Shown here piece by piece: positions 41,996 to 50,941 of a stretch of DNA of 64,000 bases. Source of the stretch: Chryseobacterium luteum (GTDB lineage Bacteria > Bacteroidota > Bacteroidia > Flavobacteriales > Weeksellaceae). Below the pieces are notes generated by a model. The model ran no database searches. It was not told where the DNA came from and saw only the letters and a program-made list of their open reading frames with translations. The stretch is from contig NZ_JPRO01000001.1 in assembly GCF_000737785.1 (NCBI RefSeq), positions 1-64,000 on the forward strand. Direction: 5' to 3'. The stretch's first letter is position 1, and every line of letters starts with the position of its first letter. Position numbers and translations under genes: made by a program.

Positions 41996-42649
41996 TTAAT
42001 CTTTCATTTTAGCGATCACATCCACACCACCTTTTGTAATATCTCCGATCTTACAGATGATTTCTGTGTCTAAGGGCAGAAACACGTCCATTCTGGAGCC
42101 GAATTTAATGAAACCGAACTCATGTCCCGCTTTTGCCTGATCCCCTTCATTACAGTAGAAAACAATCCTTCTTGCTACGTAACCTGCAATCTGCCTGAAT
42201 ACCACCTGATGATTGGTAGCTGTTTCCACTGCCACAGTTGTTCTTTCGTTCTCCGTAGACGACTTTTCATGCCATGCTACAAGATATTTTCCGGGATGGT
42301 ATTTTTTATAGATTACTTTTCCGGACACCGGATATCTGCAGATATGAACATTCAGCGGCGACATGAAGATTGAAACCTGAATAGCTTTTCCTTTCATAAA
42401 CTCAGTTTCTTCAACTTCCTTGATCATTACCACTTTCCCGTCAACAGGAGCAATAACGTTTTCTCTGTGCTCCAGAATATCGCGTTCCGGAACTCTGAAG
42501 AACCAAAATACCAAACTGTAAACAACCAATAATGGCATAATGATCAGCAATGACCACATTTTAAGAAAATAAATAGCCAATACACTTATTATGATAAACA
42601 GTATCGTTGCTACGGTAATCGTCCCTTTTGACTCCTTATGTAATTTCAT
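41996..42649 (-). CDS. psd: Phosphatidylserine decarboxylase (short, membrane-associated type)
   Basis: A 217-residue proenzyme. It has two N-terminal transmembrane segments (~10-50), then PVDGKVVMIKEVEE, FMSPLNVHICRYPVSG and the autocatalytic cleavage site in FGSRMDVFLP, where the Ser becomes the pyruvoyl group. This short form matches PSD-A/archaetidylserine decarboxylase-like enzymes common in Bacteroidota rather than the E. coli type (LGST). It makes phosphatidylethanolamine from phosphatidylserine. It lies 4 bases after cdsA, an operon of consecutive steps in phospholipid synthesis. Confidence 0.93.
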   Translation of the reverse strand: MKLHKESKGTITVATILFIIISVLAIYFLKMWSLLIIMPLLVVYSLVFWFFRVPERDILEHRENVIAPVDGKVVMIKEVEETEFMKGKAIQVSIFMSPLNVHICRYPVSGKVIYKKYHPGKYLVAWHEKSSTENERTTVAVETATNHQVVFRQIAGYVARRIVFYCNEGDQAKAGHEFGFIKFGSRMDVFLPLDTEIICKIGDITKGGVDVIAKMKD

Positions 42650-42653
42650 GAGA

Positions 42654-43526
42654 TTAAATAAATTTTTCTAAAATAAAGTACAAATATACGACAGGAACGC
42701 AGATTAAAAAACTGTCCAGTCTGTCCAGCACCCCTCCATGCCCCGGAATGATGTTTCCGCTGTCTTTCACCCCGAAATTTCTTTTAAGCTGGCTTTCTAC
42801 AAGATCCCCCAGCGGAGCAAATGCAGCTACAAGGAAACCTACCACCATCCAGTTGCCCCGGAGTTCAGGCTGATAATGCTCTATAAAGTAGGATAAAACC
42901 AACGTTAAGACCACTCCGCCGGCGTATCCTTCCCACGTCTTCTTCGGAGAGATTTTAGGAGCCATCTTATGTTTTCCGAAAAATTTCCCGGTAAGATAGG
43001 CAAAGGTATCACTGCTCCATATCAGAATGAACAGAAAAAGAACCTCCAGCGAGAATGTTCCCTCAAAACTGGAAAATTTAGGCAGACCTAATGCAAAGCT
43101 GAAAGGCAGTGCCACATAGATCACCGTAAAGATCAGCTTTCCGCTGTCGTAGTATAATTCGTTGGGATATTTAAACAGGGTAACCACAGCAATAGCAACC
43201 AGGGAAATAGCCAGTATCTCATTCAGCCTGAAATCGAAAAAGAAATCGTGGTGGAAATATCTTTTGGAAAAAATATAATAAATAAAAATCACAAGCGGGA
43301 GTACAATCCACTTTTCGTAGCCTTTCCCGAATTTCATGATCTTAAAGCATTCCCAGGTACCTACCAGCAGCAAAAGAGTGATCAGTCCGTGGTACAGATA
43401 TTCCTGCCTGATAAGGTCCGGATGGATCTTGTTGATCAGCTGGGCACCCAGCGGTGTTGTGCAAAGAATAATAACGGCAACGTAAACAAGTCCGGAAATG
43501 GTTCTTTGAATAAGGTTTTTGTCCAA
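42654..43526 (-). CDS. cdsA: Phosphatidate cytidylyltransferase
   Basis: A 290-residue integral membrane enzyme making CDP-diacylglycerol from phosphatidate and CTP. The C-terminal signature is complete: SPKKTWEGYAGG, FAPLGDLVESQLKRNFGVKDSG and IPGHGGVLDRLDS. About seven to eight transmembrane helices are visible. It begins MDKNLIQRTISGLVYVAVI as in the family. It is followed by psd at 4 bases and preceded by the LUD gene at 24 bases, so the three genes form one operon on the minus strand. Confidence 0.95.
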   Translation of the reverse strand: MDKNLIQRTISGLVYVAVIILCTTPLGAQLINKIHPDLIRQEYLYHGLITLLLLVGTWECFKIMKFGKGYEKWIVLPLVIFIYYIFSKRYFHHDFFFDFRLNEILAISLVAIAVVTLFKYPNELYYDSGKLIFTVIYVALPFSFALGLPKFSSFEGTFSLEVLFLFILIWSSDTFAYLTGKFFGKHKMAPKISPKKTWEGYAGGVVLTLVLSYFIEHYQPELRGNWMVVGFLVAAFAPLGDLVESQLKRNFGVKDSGNIIPGHGGVLDRLDSFLICVPVVYLYFILEKFI

Positions 43527-43550
43527 AATGTAAAATTTATAAGTTGATGC

Positions 43551-44132
43551 TTAATCTTCAAGCAGCAATAAAAACAGTTTTGTATTCGTATGGGAAGAAG
43601 TATCTAAGCTTGACTGCCCTCCACTGATGGAAGTAAGGTTCTTGATATTCCCGTTTCTTTTTATTTTTCCCATAGCATCATTAAGGTTGTTCACGATTTG
43701 TGATACATTCGCCATGATGATGATTTTTCCAGGGAGTCTTGAAGAGTGATAGTGCAGGATATTGTTATGCGAAAGCATGATTCTGCCGTCGTAAGCAATA
43801 AGATACTCGCAGGTAATGAAAGCGGCATCATTGGAATGCTCCATTTCAGAAGTAAAAGGTGTTTTCACCACATTCAAAAAGCTCTGAAGCTCCTTGTCCC
43901 AGCAGAAAATATTATTAATCCCCTCTATTTTGACAATCTGATTTAAAGTCTGTAGGGCTTCCGCTTCATCTGCACAGTAATTAAAAAATCCTCCTGAATG
44001 CGTAAACAATTGCGCAAACTTATAGTCAAGATCCGCATTTTTCAGCGAATCCCCGAGCTTCTCCAGACTCTGTTTTTCTTCTTCCTCAGGCTGGTTGGTA
44101 AGTTTGCTTACAATCCTCTTGAATAAATTCAA
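43551..44132 (-). CDS. LUD (LutB/LutC, DUF162) domain protein
   Basis: A 193-residue protein with the LUD fold segments FCWDKELQSFLN, NDAAFITCEYLIAYDGRIMLSHNN and RLPGKIIIMANVSQIVNNLNDA. LutC-type proteins take part in lactate oxidation, but no lutA/lutB neighbour exists here. The place between ftsH and cdsA is a conserved flavobacterial arrangement. The function in this context is unknown. It has its own -7 box after the ftsH terminator and heads the LUD-cdsA-psd operon. Confidence 0.8.
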   Translation of the reverse strand: MNLFKRIVSKLTNQPEEEEKQSLEKLGDSLKNADLDYKFAQLFTHSGGFFNYCADEAEALQTLNQIVKIEGINNIFCWDKELQSFLNVVKTPFTSEMEHSNDAAFITCEYLIAYDGRIMLSHNNILHYHSSRLPGKIIIMANVSQIVNNLNDAMGKIKRNGNIKNLTSISGGQSSLDTSSHTNTKLFLLLLED

Positions 44133-44159
44133 CTTAATCTATTTTTAGTCAACTTTATA

Positions 44160-44167
44160 CAAAAATA
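44160..44167 (-). promoter_or_regulatory. -7 box of the LUD-cdsA-psd operon
   Basis: TATTTTTG on the minus strand, 27 bases upstream of the LUD start, between that gene and the ftsH terminator. Confidence 0.5.
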
Positions 44168-44210
44168 GAAAATAATTACAATAGATTCTAAAAATGTGCC
44201 TTTAAATATG

Positions 44211-44248
44211 AAAAAACCTGACAATTCTAAGACTGTCAGGTTTTTTTT
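44211..44248 (-). terminator. Intrinsic terminator of ftsH (minus strand)
   Basis: CCTGACA / TGTCAGG with flanking A and T runs and a 10-base loop. On the minus strand it ends in six T, about 20 bases after the ftsH stop. Confidence 0.85.
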
Positions 44249-44266
44249 ATAGGTTTTGGAAGTATT

Positions 44267-46282
44267 TTAAAGTTGAGTCGGACTTTCCGGGGCCTGAATT
44301 TCATTTTCTTCTTCTTTATCTTTAATGATTTCTTCACCCGGTTCTTTCGCTGTGGAAATCGTGCTGGTAACAGGTCTTTCTGTCAACTCAGGATCCCACG
44401 CTCTTTTACCGAAGATATCTTCAAGATCTTCACGGAAGATGACTTCTTTTTCTAAAAGTTTATTGGCTAAAGCATCAAGCTTATCTTTATTCTCAGTAAG
44501 GATTCTTACCGCTCTTTCGTATTGGTTTTCGATAATCGATTTGATCTCTGCATCAATCTTCGTAGCCGTTTCTTCAGAATAAGGCTTCCCAAAAGAATAT
44601 TCAGACTGGCCTGAGCTGTCATAGTAAGAAATATTTCCGATATTCGGGCTTAATCCGTATACAGTAACCATAGCCTGTGTTCTCTTCGTTACCGATTCAA
44701 GGTCAGATAATGCTCCTGTTGAAATATTATTAAATATAACCTGCTCTGCTGCTCTACCTCCTAAGGTTGCACACAATTCGTCCAGCATTTGTTCAGTAGT
44801 GGTAAGCTGTCTTTCTTCCGGAAGATACCAGGCTGCTCCTAATGAACGTCCTCTTGGAACGATCGTTACCTTTAAAAGTGGCGCTGCATGTTCTACCAGC
44901 CACGAGATAGTAGCGTGACCTGCCTCATGATAAGCAACTCTTCTTTTCTCAGAAGGTTTGATAGCCATATTTTTCTTCTCAAGACCTCCGATGATTCTGT
45001 CTACCGCATCAAGGAAATCCTGTTTTGTAACTGATGTATGGCTGTTTCTGGCTGCGATCAACGCGGCTTCGTTACATACGTTTGCAATATCTGCACCACT
45101 GAATCCTGGAGTTTGTTTTGCAAGGAAATCCCTGTCAACAGTATCATCCAGCTTGATTTTCTTCAGGTGAACATCAAATATTTCTCTTCTTTCGTGTAAT
45201 TCAGGAAGGTCTACATAGATCGAACGGTCAAAACGTCCGGCTCTCATTAAAGCTTTATCCAATATATCAGCTCTGTTGGTAGCAGCCATTACGATTACGT
45301 TAACGTCTGTTCCAAAACCGTCCATTTCTGTAAGAAGCTGGTTCAGGGTATTCTCTCTTTCGTCGTTTCCGCCTGAGAAATTATTTTTTCCTCTTGCACG
45401 TCCGATAGCGTCGATCTCATCAATAAAGATAATAGCCGGAGATTTAGCTTTTGCCTGGGCAAAAAGGTCTCTAACTCTTGAAGCTCCCACTCCCACAAAC
45501 ATTTCCACGAAATCTGAACCTGAAAGTGAGAAGAACGGCACTTTGGCTTCACCTGCAACAGCTTTTGCCAATAATGTTTTACCGGTTCCCGGAGGGCCTA
45601 CAAGCAGGACTCCTTTAGGAATTTTACCTCCAAGTTTTGTGTATTTTTCAGAGTTTTTAAGGAAATCTACAACTTCCTGTACTTCTTCTTTGGCACCTTC
45701 CAGACCTGCAACATCTTTAAATGTCACCTGAATTCTTTCTTTTTCGTCAAAGAGCTTGGCCTTAGATTTCCCGATTGAGAAGATCTGTCCGCCAGGGCCT
45801 CCGCCTCCGCCCATCTTTCTGAAAAGAAGGAAGTAGAAAAGACCTAAGATGGCGATCCATATCAATGCTGAAAACAGGATATCCGTGAACGGATTTTTGC
45901 CTACTCCATAATCTTTTGTGGTCTTGATATTAGCATCTGCCGCTCTTATCTGATCGAATTTCTGAAGGAAAAGCTGAAGGTCTCCGTATTTTACGGAAAA
46001 ATCTGCTTTTGGAGACATTTCAAAAGCAGAAAGAGGATTATTGCTTTGGCTGGCTGTTTTATCAACCATTGCTGTCTTTGCTGCTTTTGTCAGGAAAACA
46101 TCGGCTTTCTCTGTGTCTTTGTATATGATAACGTTTTGGACCTTTCCTGCCTGCATTTCCCTAAAGAAAGCATCCTCATCAATAGATTTTGTACCGTCGC
46201 CCCCTAAAAAATTGGAACCGAAAAATAACAAAAGAGCCACGATTGCAATTGGAAAAAACCAGTTGAATCCTTTATTGTTCAT
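44267..46282 (-). CDS. ftsH: ATP-dependent zinc metalloprotease FtsH
   Basis: A 671-residue membrane-bound AAA+ protease. It has an N-terminal helix (FNWFFPIAIVALLLFFGSNF), a periplasmic domain and a second helix (ILFSALIWIAILGLFYFLLF). A Gly-rich stretch precedes the AAA module with Walker A GPPGTGKTLLAKA, Walker B IIFIDEIDAIGRAR and the SRH MAATNRADILDKALMRAGRFD. The zinc protease motif is AYHEAGHATISW. A charged C-terminal tail (KDKEEENEIQAPESPTQ) extends beyond the protease. It degrades misfolded membrane proteins and regulatory substrates. rsfS lies 21 bases upstream, so the two are probably co-transcribed. Confidence 0.97.
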   Translation of the reverse strand: MNNKGFNWFFPIAIVALLLFFGSNFLGGDGTKSIDEDAFFREMQAGKVQNVIIYKDTEKADVFLTKAAKTAMVDKTASQSNNPLSAFEMSPKADFSVKYGDLQLFLQKFDQIRAADANIKTTKDYGVGKNPFTDILFSALIWIAILGLFYFLLFRKMGGGGGPGGQIFSIGKSKAKLFDEKERIQVTFKDVAGLEGAKEEVQEVVDFLKNSEKYTKLGGKIPKGVLLVGPPGTGKTLLAKAVAGEAKVPFFSLSGSDFVEMFVGVGASRVRDLFAQAKAKSPAIIFIDEIDAIGRARGKNNFSGGNDERENTLNQLLTEMDGFGTDVNVIVMAATNRADILDKALMRAGRFDRSIYVDLPELHERREIFDVHLKKIKLDDTVDRDFLAKQTPGFSGADIANVCNEAALIAARNSHTSVTKQDFLDAVDRIIGGLEKKNMAIKPSEKRRVAYHEAGHATISWLVEHAAPLLKVTIVPRGRSLGAAWYLPEERQLTTTEQMLDELCATLGGRAAEQVIFNNISTGALSDLESVTKRTQAMVTVYGLSPNIGNISYYDSSGQSEYSFGKPYSEETATKIDAEIKSIIENQYERAVRILTENKDKLDALANKLLEKEVIFREDLEDIFGKRAWDPELTERPVTSTISTAKEPGEEIIKDKEEENEIQAPESPTQL

Positions 46283-46303
46283 TTATACTTTTTAAAATTT
46301 AAA

Positions 46304-46666
46304 TTAATTTTCAATTTTGGTAATGGCTGCATCTCCCCAAAGCTCTTCAATATCGTAATATTCACGTACTTCTTTCTGGAAAATATGCACTACCACTGTT
46401 ACGTAATCTACCAAAACCCACATTGAGTTTTCGGTACCCTCTACATGCCAAGGCCTATCTTTAAGATCGTTTCTTACCTTTTTCTCTACACTTCCTGCCA
46501 ATGCAGAAACCTGTGTATTTGAGTTTCCGCTGCAGATTATAAAAGTTTCCGCTACAGAATTTTCAATTTTCGAAAGATCAAAAATCATTATATCTTCTCC
46601 TTTTACATCCTGGATGGCTTCAACAATTTTATCTATTAGTGCCTGCTTTTCTGCTGTTTTATTCAT
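46304..46666 (-). CDS. rsfS: Ribosome silencing factor
   Basis: A 120-residue RsfS/Iojap family protein that binds uL14 and blocks subunit joining during starvation. Visible motifs are FDLSKIENSVAETFIICSGNSNTQVSAL, GTENSMWVLVDYVTVVVHIF and EVREYYDIEELWGDA. The frame has an upstream ATG at 46687, but the -7 box covers it, so ATG 46666 is used. It is followed by ftsH at 21 bases and is divergent from birA. Confidence 0.93.
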   Translation of the reverse strand: MNKTAEKQALIDKIVEAIQDVKGEDIMIFDLSKIENSVAETFIICSGNSNTQVSALAGSVEKKVRNDLKDRPWHVEGTENSMWVLVDYVTVVVHIFQKEVREYYDIEELWGDAAITKIEN

Positions 46667-46684
46667 TAAAATATCTATAATCTG

Positions 46685-46692
46685 CAAATTTA
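46685..46692 (-). promoter_or_regulatory. -7 box of rsfS-ftsH
   Basis: TAAATTTG on the minus strand overlaps the rejected ATG at 46687 and lies 18 bases upstream of the ATG at 46666. Confidence 0.6.
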
Positions 46693-46751
46693 TTGTTTTT
46701 CTTTTACTTTAGCCTTACTTTTAGCTCTTTAAAGTCTTAAAGTTTTCTTAA

Positions 46752-47468
46752 ATGGGTCAATTATTTTATTTAAAAGAGTGTTCTTCTACTAATGACGAAA
46801 TATCTAAGTTTTTACTTTACGGGAATTCAGATTTTACGGCTTTACATACATTCAATCAAACCAAAGGCCGCGGACAATACGGAAATACTTGGGCTTCGAC
46901 TGCCGGAAAAAACGTTGCGTATACGCTGGCTGTTAAGGCTCAGAGCTCTCTGCTCCCAGATTTTATATTCAATTACTATACCGCAGTTGTTATCCGGGAC
47001 TTCCTTGCCAATTTGACTGATAATGACGTTAAAATAAAATGGCCGAATGATATTATCCTTAGAAATAAAAAAATCGTTGGAATTTTAATTGAAAAGAAAA
47101 AATTTAATCAGGATAATTATTTTATCATTGGGGCAGGTTTCAATGTGCTGCAGGATCATTTTGATGAAATATCACACGCAGGATCACTTCTGACGCAGAC
47201 CGGACAGGTTTACGACCTTGATGATTTTGTTCTGAATCTTCATGAGTATCTGTGTGAAAAACTGAAAAACATTCCGTCTGAAAAAGAGATTATTAATCAA
47301 TTCAACGGTAATTTATTCCGTAAAGATGAGATCTCGGTCTTTGAAATTGAAAAAGAGAGACAAAATGGCATTATCCGGAATGCTGACGAAAAGGGTGAGC
47401 TCTGGATAGAACTTGAAAGAGACGGCTTAAAACCTTTCTACCATAAAGAGATCAAGCTTCTTTACTGA
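46752..47468 (+). CDS. birA: Biotin--[acetyl-CoA-carboxylase] ligase
   Basis: A 238-residue biotin protein ligase without the N-terminal DNA-binding domain, so it cannot act as a repressor of biotin genes. Signatures are CSSTNDE near the start, the biotinyl-AMP loop NQTKGRGQYGNTWAS (GRGRxGxxW type), IKWPNDIILRNKKIVGILIE and IIGAGFNV. It activates biotin and attaches it to biotin carboxyl carrier protein. It is divergent from rsfS and overlaps the 3' end of the opposite LptF/G gene by 7 bases. Confidence 0.94.
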   Translation: MGQLFYLKECSSTNDEISKFLLYGNSDFTALHTFNQTKGRGQYGNTWASTAGKNVAYTLAVKAQSSLLPDFIFNYYTAVVIRDFLANLTDNDVKIKWPNDIILRNKKIVGILIEKKKFNQDNYFIIGAGFNVLQDHFDEISHAGSLLTQTGQVYDLDDFVLNLHEYLCEKLKNIPSEKEIINQFNGNLFRKDEISVFEIEKERQNGIIRNADEKGELWIELERDGLKPFYHKEIKLLY

Positions 47469-48574
47469 TTGGCTCTTTTCAGATAAAGATACAGGGTAAG
47501 CGGGAAGAAAACCATATTAGGCAGCCACATTGCCACAGCCGGTGACAAACTTTTGTTCTCCGAAACCACTTTTAATGCTTCAAAAGAGAAAACGAAAACG
47601 AAGGCCAGGGAAATCCCTAAAGCCAGGTTGACTCCAAGACCTCCTCTTTTCTTCTGGGAAGCCAGTGAAAGGGCCAGGAACGTCAAAATAATAATAGAAA
47701 CAGGCATAGAGGTCCTTTGATGAAACTCATTAAGATAAGAATTCAGATTGCTGTTTCCTTTTGCTTTTTCTCTTTCAATGAATTTTATAAGCTCGGGAGT
47801 GGTTTTATTCTGCCCAAGAAGTTCGTTCGGGAAAAGCTCTTCGGGGGAGTGTCCGTAGCTTTTCTTTATTTCGGGACCGTTGCCCAGCTTTTCTGTATTG
47901 TCCTTATTGATGGTCTTTTCGAGATAGTTGTTCAGGGTAAACTGTTTTTTCACATTATCCCAGTATACTTCGGATGCCTTAAGTTCGTAGGTCATCTTTC
48001 TAACTTTATCAAATTTTTGATAGACAAAGCCCGAACCTCTTTTTTCTCTTTTATTCCAGGAATTAACGAAAATGTATTCTGTTTTGCTTAACTGGGCGGA
48101 TGCAGGACCTGTTCCCAGGATCTTTTCTTTGTTCGCTGCATTATAGGTATAGGCTTCCAGCTCGTTTTTCTTGATATTAGCCCACGGAAGCACCATATGA
48201 TTGACCACAAGTGATATCAGGGCAATAAAAAGTGAGGTATACAGATAAGGCTTTGCAAATCTGTGGAAACTGGCTCCACTGCTGATCACGGCAACAATTT
48301 CGGTATTATTTGCCATTCTGGACGTGAAATAAATCACGGAAATAAATACCAGAATAGAAAGGAAAGTCACCACAAGGTTAACGATCCAGAAGGGATAGAA
48401 GTTGATCAGGAAGTACATTAAATCCAGCTTGGGATCTAATGCTTTTGCATTTTCTATCCTTGGAATTTTCTGCTGCACATCAATCACCAATACAACTATA
48501 GACAGCAATATCAGCATGAAACTGAATGTTCCAAGGTATTTTTTAATGATATATCTGTCTATAATTTTGATCAT
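47462..48574 (-). CDS. LptF/LptG family permease (YjgP/YjgQ)
   Basis: A 370-residue membrane protein with the LptF/G pattern. N-terminal helices begin MIKIIDRYIIKKYLGTFSFMLILLSIVVLVIDV. Then come EIVAVISSGASFHRFAKPYLYTSL, a periplasmic jellyroll-like domain (~135-270) and the C-terminal pair of helices after FHQRTSMPVSIIILTFLALSLAS. It would drive LPS transport from the inner membrane with LptB and LptC. Whether it is F or G is not decided; flavobacteria often have two such genes apart. It lies 13 bases after tgt. Confidence 0.9.
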   Translation of the reverse strand: MIKIIDRYIIKKYLGTFSFMLILLSIVVLVIDVQQKIPRIENAKALDPKLDLMYFLINFYPFWIVNLVVTFLSILVFISVIYFTSRMANNTEIVAVISSGASFHRFAKPYLYTSLFIALISLVVNHMVLPWANIKKNELEAYTYNAANKEKILGTGPASAQLSKTEYIFVNSWNKREKRGSGFVYQKFDKVRKMTYELKASEVYWDNVKKQFTLNNYLEKTINKDNTEKLGNGPEIKKSYGHSPEELFPNELLGQNKTTPELIKFIEREKAKGNSNLNSYLNEFHQRTSMPVSIIILTFLALSLASQKKRGGLGVNLALGISLAFVFVFSFEALKVVSENKSLSPAVAMWLPNMVFFPLTLYLYLKRANQ

Positions 48575-48587
48575 GATCTTTGTCTGT

Positions 48588-49718
48588 TTAAAGTCTTTGT
48601 CTGAGAGCAGGCATTACAGATTTTTTCCATTCATAGAAATCACCTGCCACAATATGTTCTCTGGCTACTTTTACAAGGTCTAAATAGAACGCCAGATTAT
48701 GGATGGATGCGATCTGTTTTGCAAGGTATTCTTTGGACACAAATAAATGGCGCAGATAAGCTTTTGAATATTCTCTGTCTACATAACTTGTTCCAAACTC
48801 ATCCAAAGGAGAAAAGTCACGCTTCCATTTTTCATTTTTAAGATTCATGACGCCCTGCCATGTGAAAAGCATAGCATTTCTGGCATTTCTTGTAGGCATT
48901 ACGCAATCCATCATATCAATTCCTAAACCGATAGATTCAAGGATATTCCACGGAGTTCCCACTCCCATAAGGTATCTTGGTTTGTCTTTTGGAAGAATGT
49001 CCGTTACTTCATCTGTAATTCTGTACATTTCTTCTTCGGGTTCTCCTACGGAAAGTCCGCCGATGGCGTTTCCTTCAGCTCCGGCTTCAGAAATTACCTC
49101 AGCAGAAATTTTTCTTAAATCTGAATACGTAGAGCCTTGAACGATAGGGAAAAATGTTTGCTTATGACCATATAATTCAGGATTTTTTTCATTCCAATCA
49201 ATACATCTTTTTAACCAGCGATGTGTCATTTCCATTGAAGATTTCACTTGATTGTAATCGCAAGGATAAGCGACACATTCGTCAAAAGCCATGAAAATAT
49301 CCGCTCCGATCTGTCTCTGGATCTCCATAGACTTTTCCGGGGTAAACATATGATAGCTTCCGTCGATATGGGATTTGAACTTCACGCCTTCCTCAGACAT
49401 TTTTCTGCTTTTGGAAAGCGAAAACACCTGAAAGCCTCCTGAATCGGTAAGGATCGGCAGATCCCAGTTCATGAATTTGTGCAGTCCTCCTGCTTCCTGC
49501 ATAATATCCATGGTAGGACGGAGATACAGGTGGTATGTATTTCCCAGGATAATCTGGGCTTTAATGTCTTCTTTTAATTCTCTCTGATGAACTGTTTTCA
49601 CGCTTGCCACAGTTCCTACAGGCATAAAGATAGGTGTCTGGATCTTTCCGTGTGCTGTAGTGATCTCTCCTGCTCTTGCTTTTCCTTCAGAGGTTTTTTC
49701 TATATTAAAAAATTTCAT
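48588..49718 (-). CDS. tgt: tRNA-guanine (queuine/preQ1) transglycosylase, lacking usual zinc Cys residues
   Basis: A 376-residue enzyme exchanging G34 of GUN-anticodon tRNAs for a queuosine precursor. ATG 49718 is used; the family begins F-x-(I/L)-x-x-T right after it, and the frame extends 17 unrelated residues upstream. Motifs are MPVGTVASVKTV, GNTYHLYLRP, TDSGGFQVFSL with one catalytic Asp, GGLSVGEP and GLGIDMMDCVMPTRNARNA with the nucleophile Asp. The usual C-x-C-xx-C zinc cluster before the final His is replaced: the segment reads PLDEFGTSYVDREYSKAYL. The neighbour order is DUF4296, tgt, LptF/G. Confidence 0.94.
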   Translation of the reverse strand: MKFFNIEKTSEGKARAGEITTAHGKIQTPIFMPVGTVASVKTVHQRELKEDIKAQIILGNTYHLYLRPTMDIMQEAGGLHKFMNWDLPILTDSGGFQVFSLSKSRKMSEEGVKFKSHIDGSYHMFTPEKSMEIQRQIGADIFMAFDECVAYPCDYNQVKSSMEMTHRWLKRCIDWNEKNPELYGHKQTFFPIVQGSTYSDLRKISAEVISEAGAEGNAIGGLSVGEPEEEMYRITDEVTDILPKDKPRYLMGVGTPWNILESIGLGIDMMDCVMPTRNARNAMLFTWQGVMNLKNEKWKRDFSPLDEFGTSYVDREYSKAYLRHLFVSKEYLAKQIASIHNLAFYLDLVKVAREHIVAGDFYEWKKSVMPALRQRL

Positions 49719-49784
49719 TCTATATTCTTTTAATTCACCGCTATTAACAGTCTGTATCTGACAGAACAAGTTTCCGCATCATCA

Positions 49785-50153
49785 TTATCTGTTTAAAACG
49801 GGTACATTTCCGCTCTTTTTAAGCTTATCCTGTATGTATTTATCCGCTTTCGGATCTTTTTTTAATACTATTTTCTGTGCGTCTTCCGCGATATCTTTCA
49901 TTTTGTCTTTAATGACATAATATTTAAAGCTTTCTAAAAAATCTTCAGATTTCACCTGGTGTGTTTTAAGTACAAACCTTGTTCCTGCTTCTAAATTTTT
50001 GTTTTCATATATATTGACCGCCTGATCTGTAATCGCAAGATCGGCCAGGATCTCAGCCATCTTTGCAGGCTCGATCAGGTTTTTGGGCTTATCGATATAG
50101 TCGCCGCATGAGAACATGCACAGCATGATGAAAATGAAGACCAGCTTTTTCAT
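49785..50153 (-). CDS. DUF4296 family lipoprotein
   Basis: A 122-residue lipoprotein starting MKKLVFIFIMLCMFSCGDY (lipobox MFSC). The rest is helical, with LIEPAKMAEILADLAITDQAV and VKSEDFLESFKYYVIKDKMKDI, the DUF4296 layout. The start overlaps the stop of the upstream glycosyltransferase gene in an ATGA junction, which fixes the start codon and indicates translational coupling. The function is unknown. An eight-codon-longer frame upstream is not used. Confidence 0.85.
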   Translation of the reverse strand: MKKLVFIFIMLCMFSCGDYIDKPKNLIEPAKMAEILADLAITDQAVNIYENKNLEAGTRFVLKTHQVKSEDFLESFKYYVIKDKMKDIAEDAQKIVLKKDPKADKYIQDKLKKSGNVPVLNR

Positions 50154-50866
50154 AATCTGTTGATTATTGATTTCCATTTTAAATTTAAAACTCCAAACAC
50201 GGCTTCATGAATGATGCCTCCGTTCATTTTGCTTTCTCCTAAAATTCTGTTGGTAAATATAATAGGAACTTCTACAATTTTGAAATCTTTTTTAAAAGCT
50301 CTGAACTTCATTTCGATCTGGAAGCCATATCCTTTAAGTTTCACATTGTTCAACCCGATCTCTTCGAGAACTTTTCTGGAAAAACAGACAAATCCTGCCG
50401 TTGTATCGTGAATGGGAAGCCCCAAAATAAATCTTACGTATTTGGAAGCAAAATAAGAAAGCAGCACCCGCCCCATCGGCCAATTCACTACATTTACTCC
50501 TTTTGAATAACGCGATCCTATTGCCATGTCCGCATTCAGGCAGGCTTCAAAAAGCTTGGGCAGATCATTGGGGTTATGTGAAAAATCGGCATCCATTTCA
50601 AAAATGTAGTCATATTTGTTTTCGATAGCCCATCTGAATCCGTGAATATATGCTTTCCCCAAACCGTCTTTTACGTGTCTCACTGACATATGAAGATGAT
50701 GCGGAAAGTCTTTTTGCATCTCCCTGACTATTTCTGCCGTTCCATCGGGAGATGAATCATCCACCACCAAAATATGAAAGTCATCTTCCAACGCAAAAAC
50801 CGCGGAAATAATATTTTCAATATTTTCCTTTTCGTTGTAGGTAGGGATGATGACGAGTTTTTTCAT
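50150..50866 (-). CDS. Family 2 glycosyltransferase, polyprenol-phosphate mannose synthase-like
   Basis: A 238-residue GT-A enzyme starting MKKLVIIPTYNEKENIENII. It has the nucleotide-binding LVVDDSSPDGTAEIV, the metal-binding DAD in YIFEMDADFSHNPNDL and RILGESKMNGGI near the C-terminus, as in DPM1-type synthases. It lacks a C-terminal membrane anchor. It is likely to transfer mannose or a similar sugar from a nucleotide sugar to polyprenyl phosphate at the inner membrane. The start is supported by a -7 box 9 bases upstream. It is coupled to the DUF4296 gene by a 4-base overlap. Confidence 0.9.
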   Translation of the reverse strand: MKKLVIIPTYNEKENIENIISAVFALEDDFHILVVDDSSPDGTAEIVREMQKDFPHHLHMSVRHVKDGLGKAYIHGFRWAIENKYDYIFEMDADFSHNPNDLPKLFEACLNADMAIGSRYSKGVNVVNWPMGRVLLSYFASKYVRFILGLPIHDTTAGFVCFSRKVLEEIGLNNVKLKGYGFQIEMKFRAFKKDFKIVEVPIIFTNRILGESKMNGGIIHEAVFGVLNLKWKSIINRL

Positions 50867-50875
50867 TTCAATTTG

Positions 50876-50883
50876 CAAAGATA
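50876..50883 (-). promoter_or_regulatory. -7 box of the glycosyltransferase operon
   Basis: TATCTTTG on the minus strand ends 9 bases before the ATG at 50866 and excludes the upstream in-frame codons to 50911. Confidence 0.55.
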
Positions 50884-50920
50884 GTTTATTTAACCTTTTT
50901 ATTTTATACAAAATAATCTA

Positions 50921-50928
50921 TAATTTTG
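50921..50928 (+). promoter_or_regulatory. -7 box of the DUF4271-hemD operon
   Basis: TAATTTTG ends 13 bases before the TTG start at 50942. Confidence 0.5.
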
Positions 50929-50941
50929 CAAAAAAATTCCT

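Noticed and set aside
44273..45731. Several open frames on the plus strand opposite ftsH
   Set aside because: They are antisense to the certain ftsH gene, contain no domain and show composition expected from the complementary strand.
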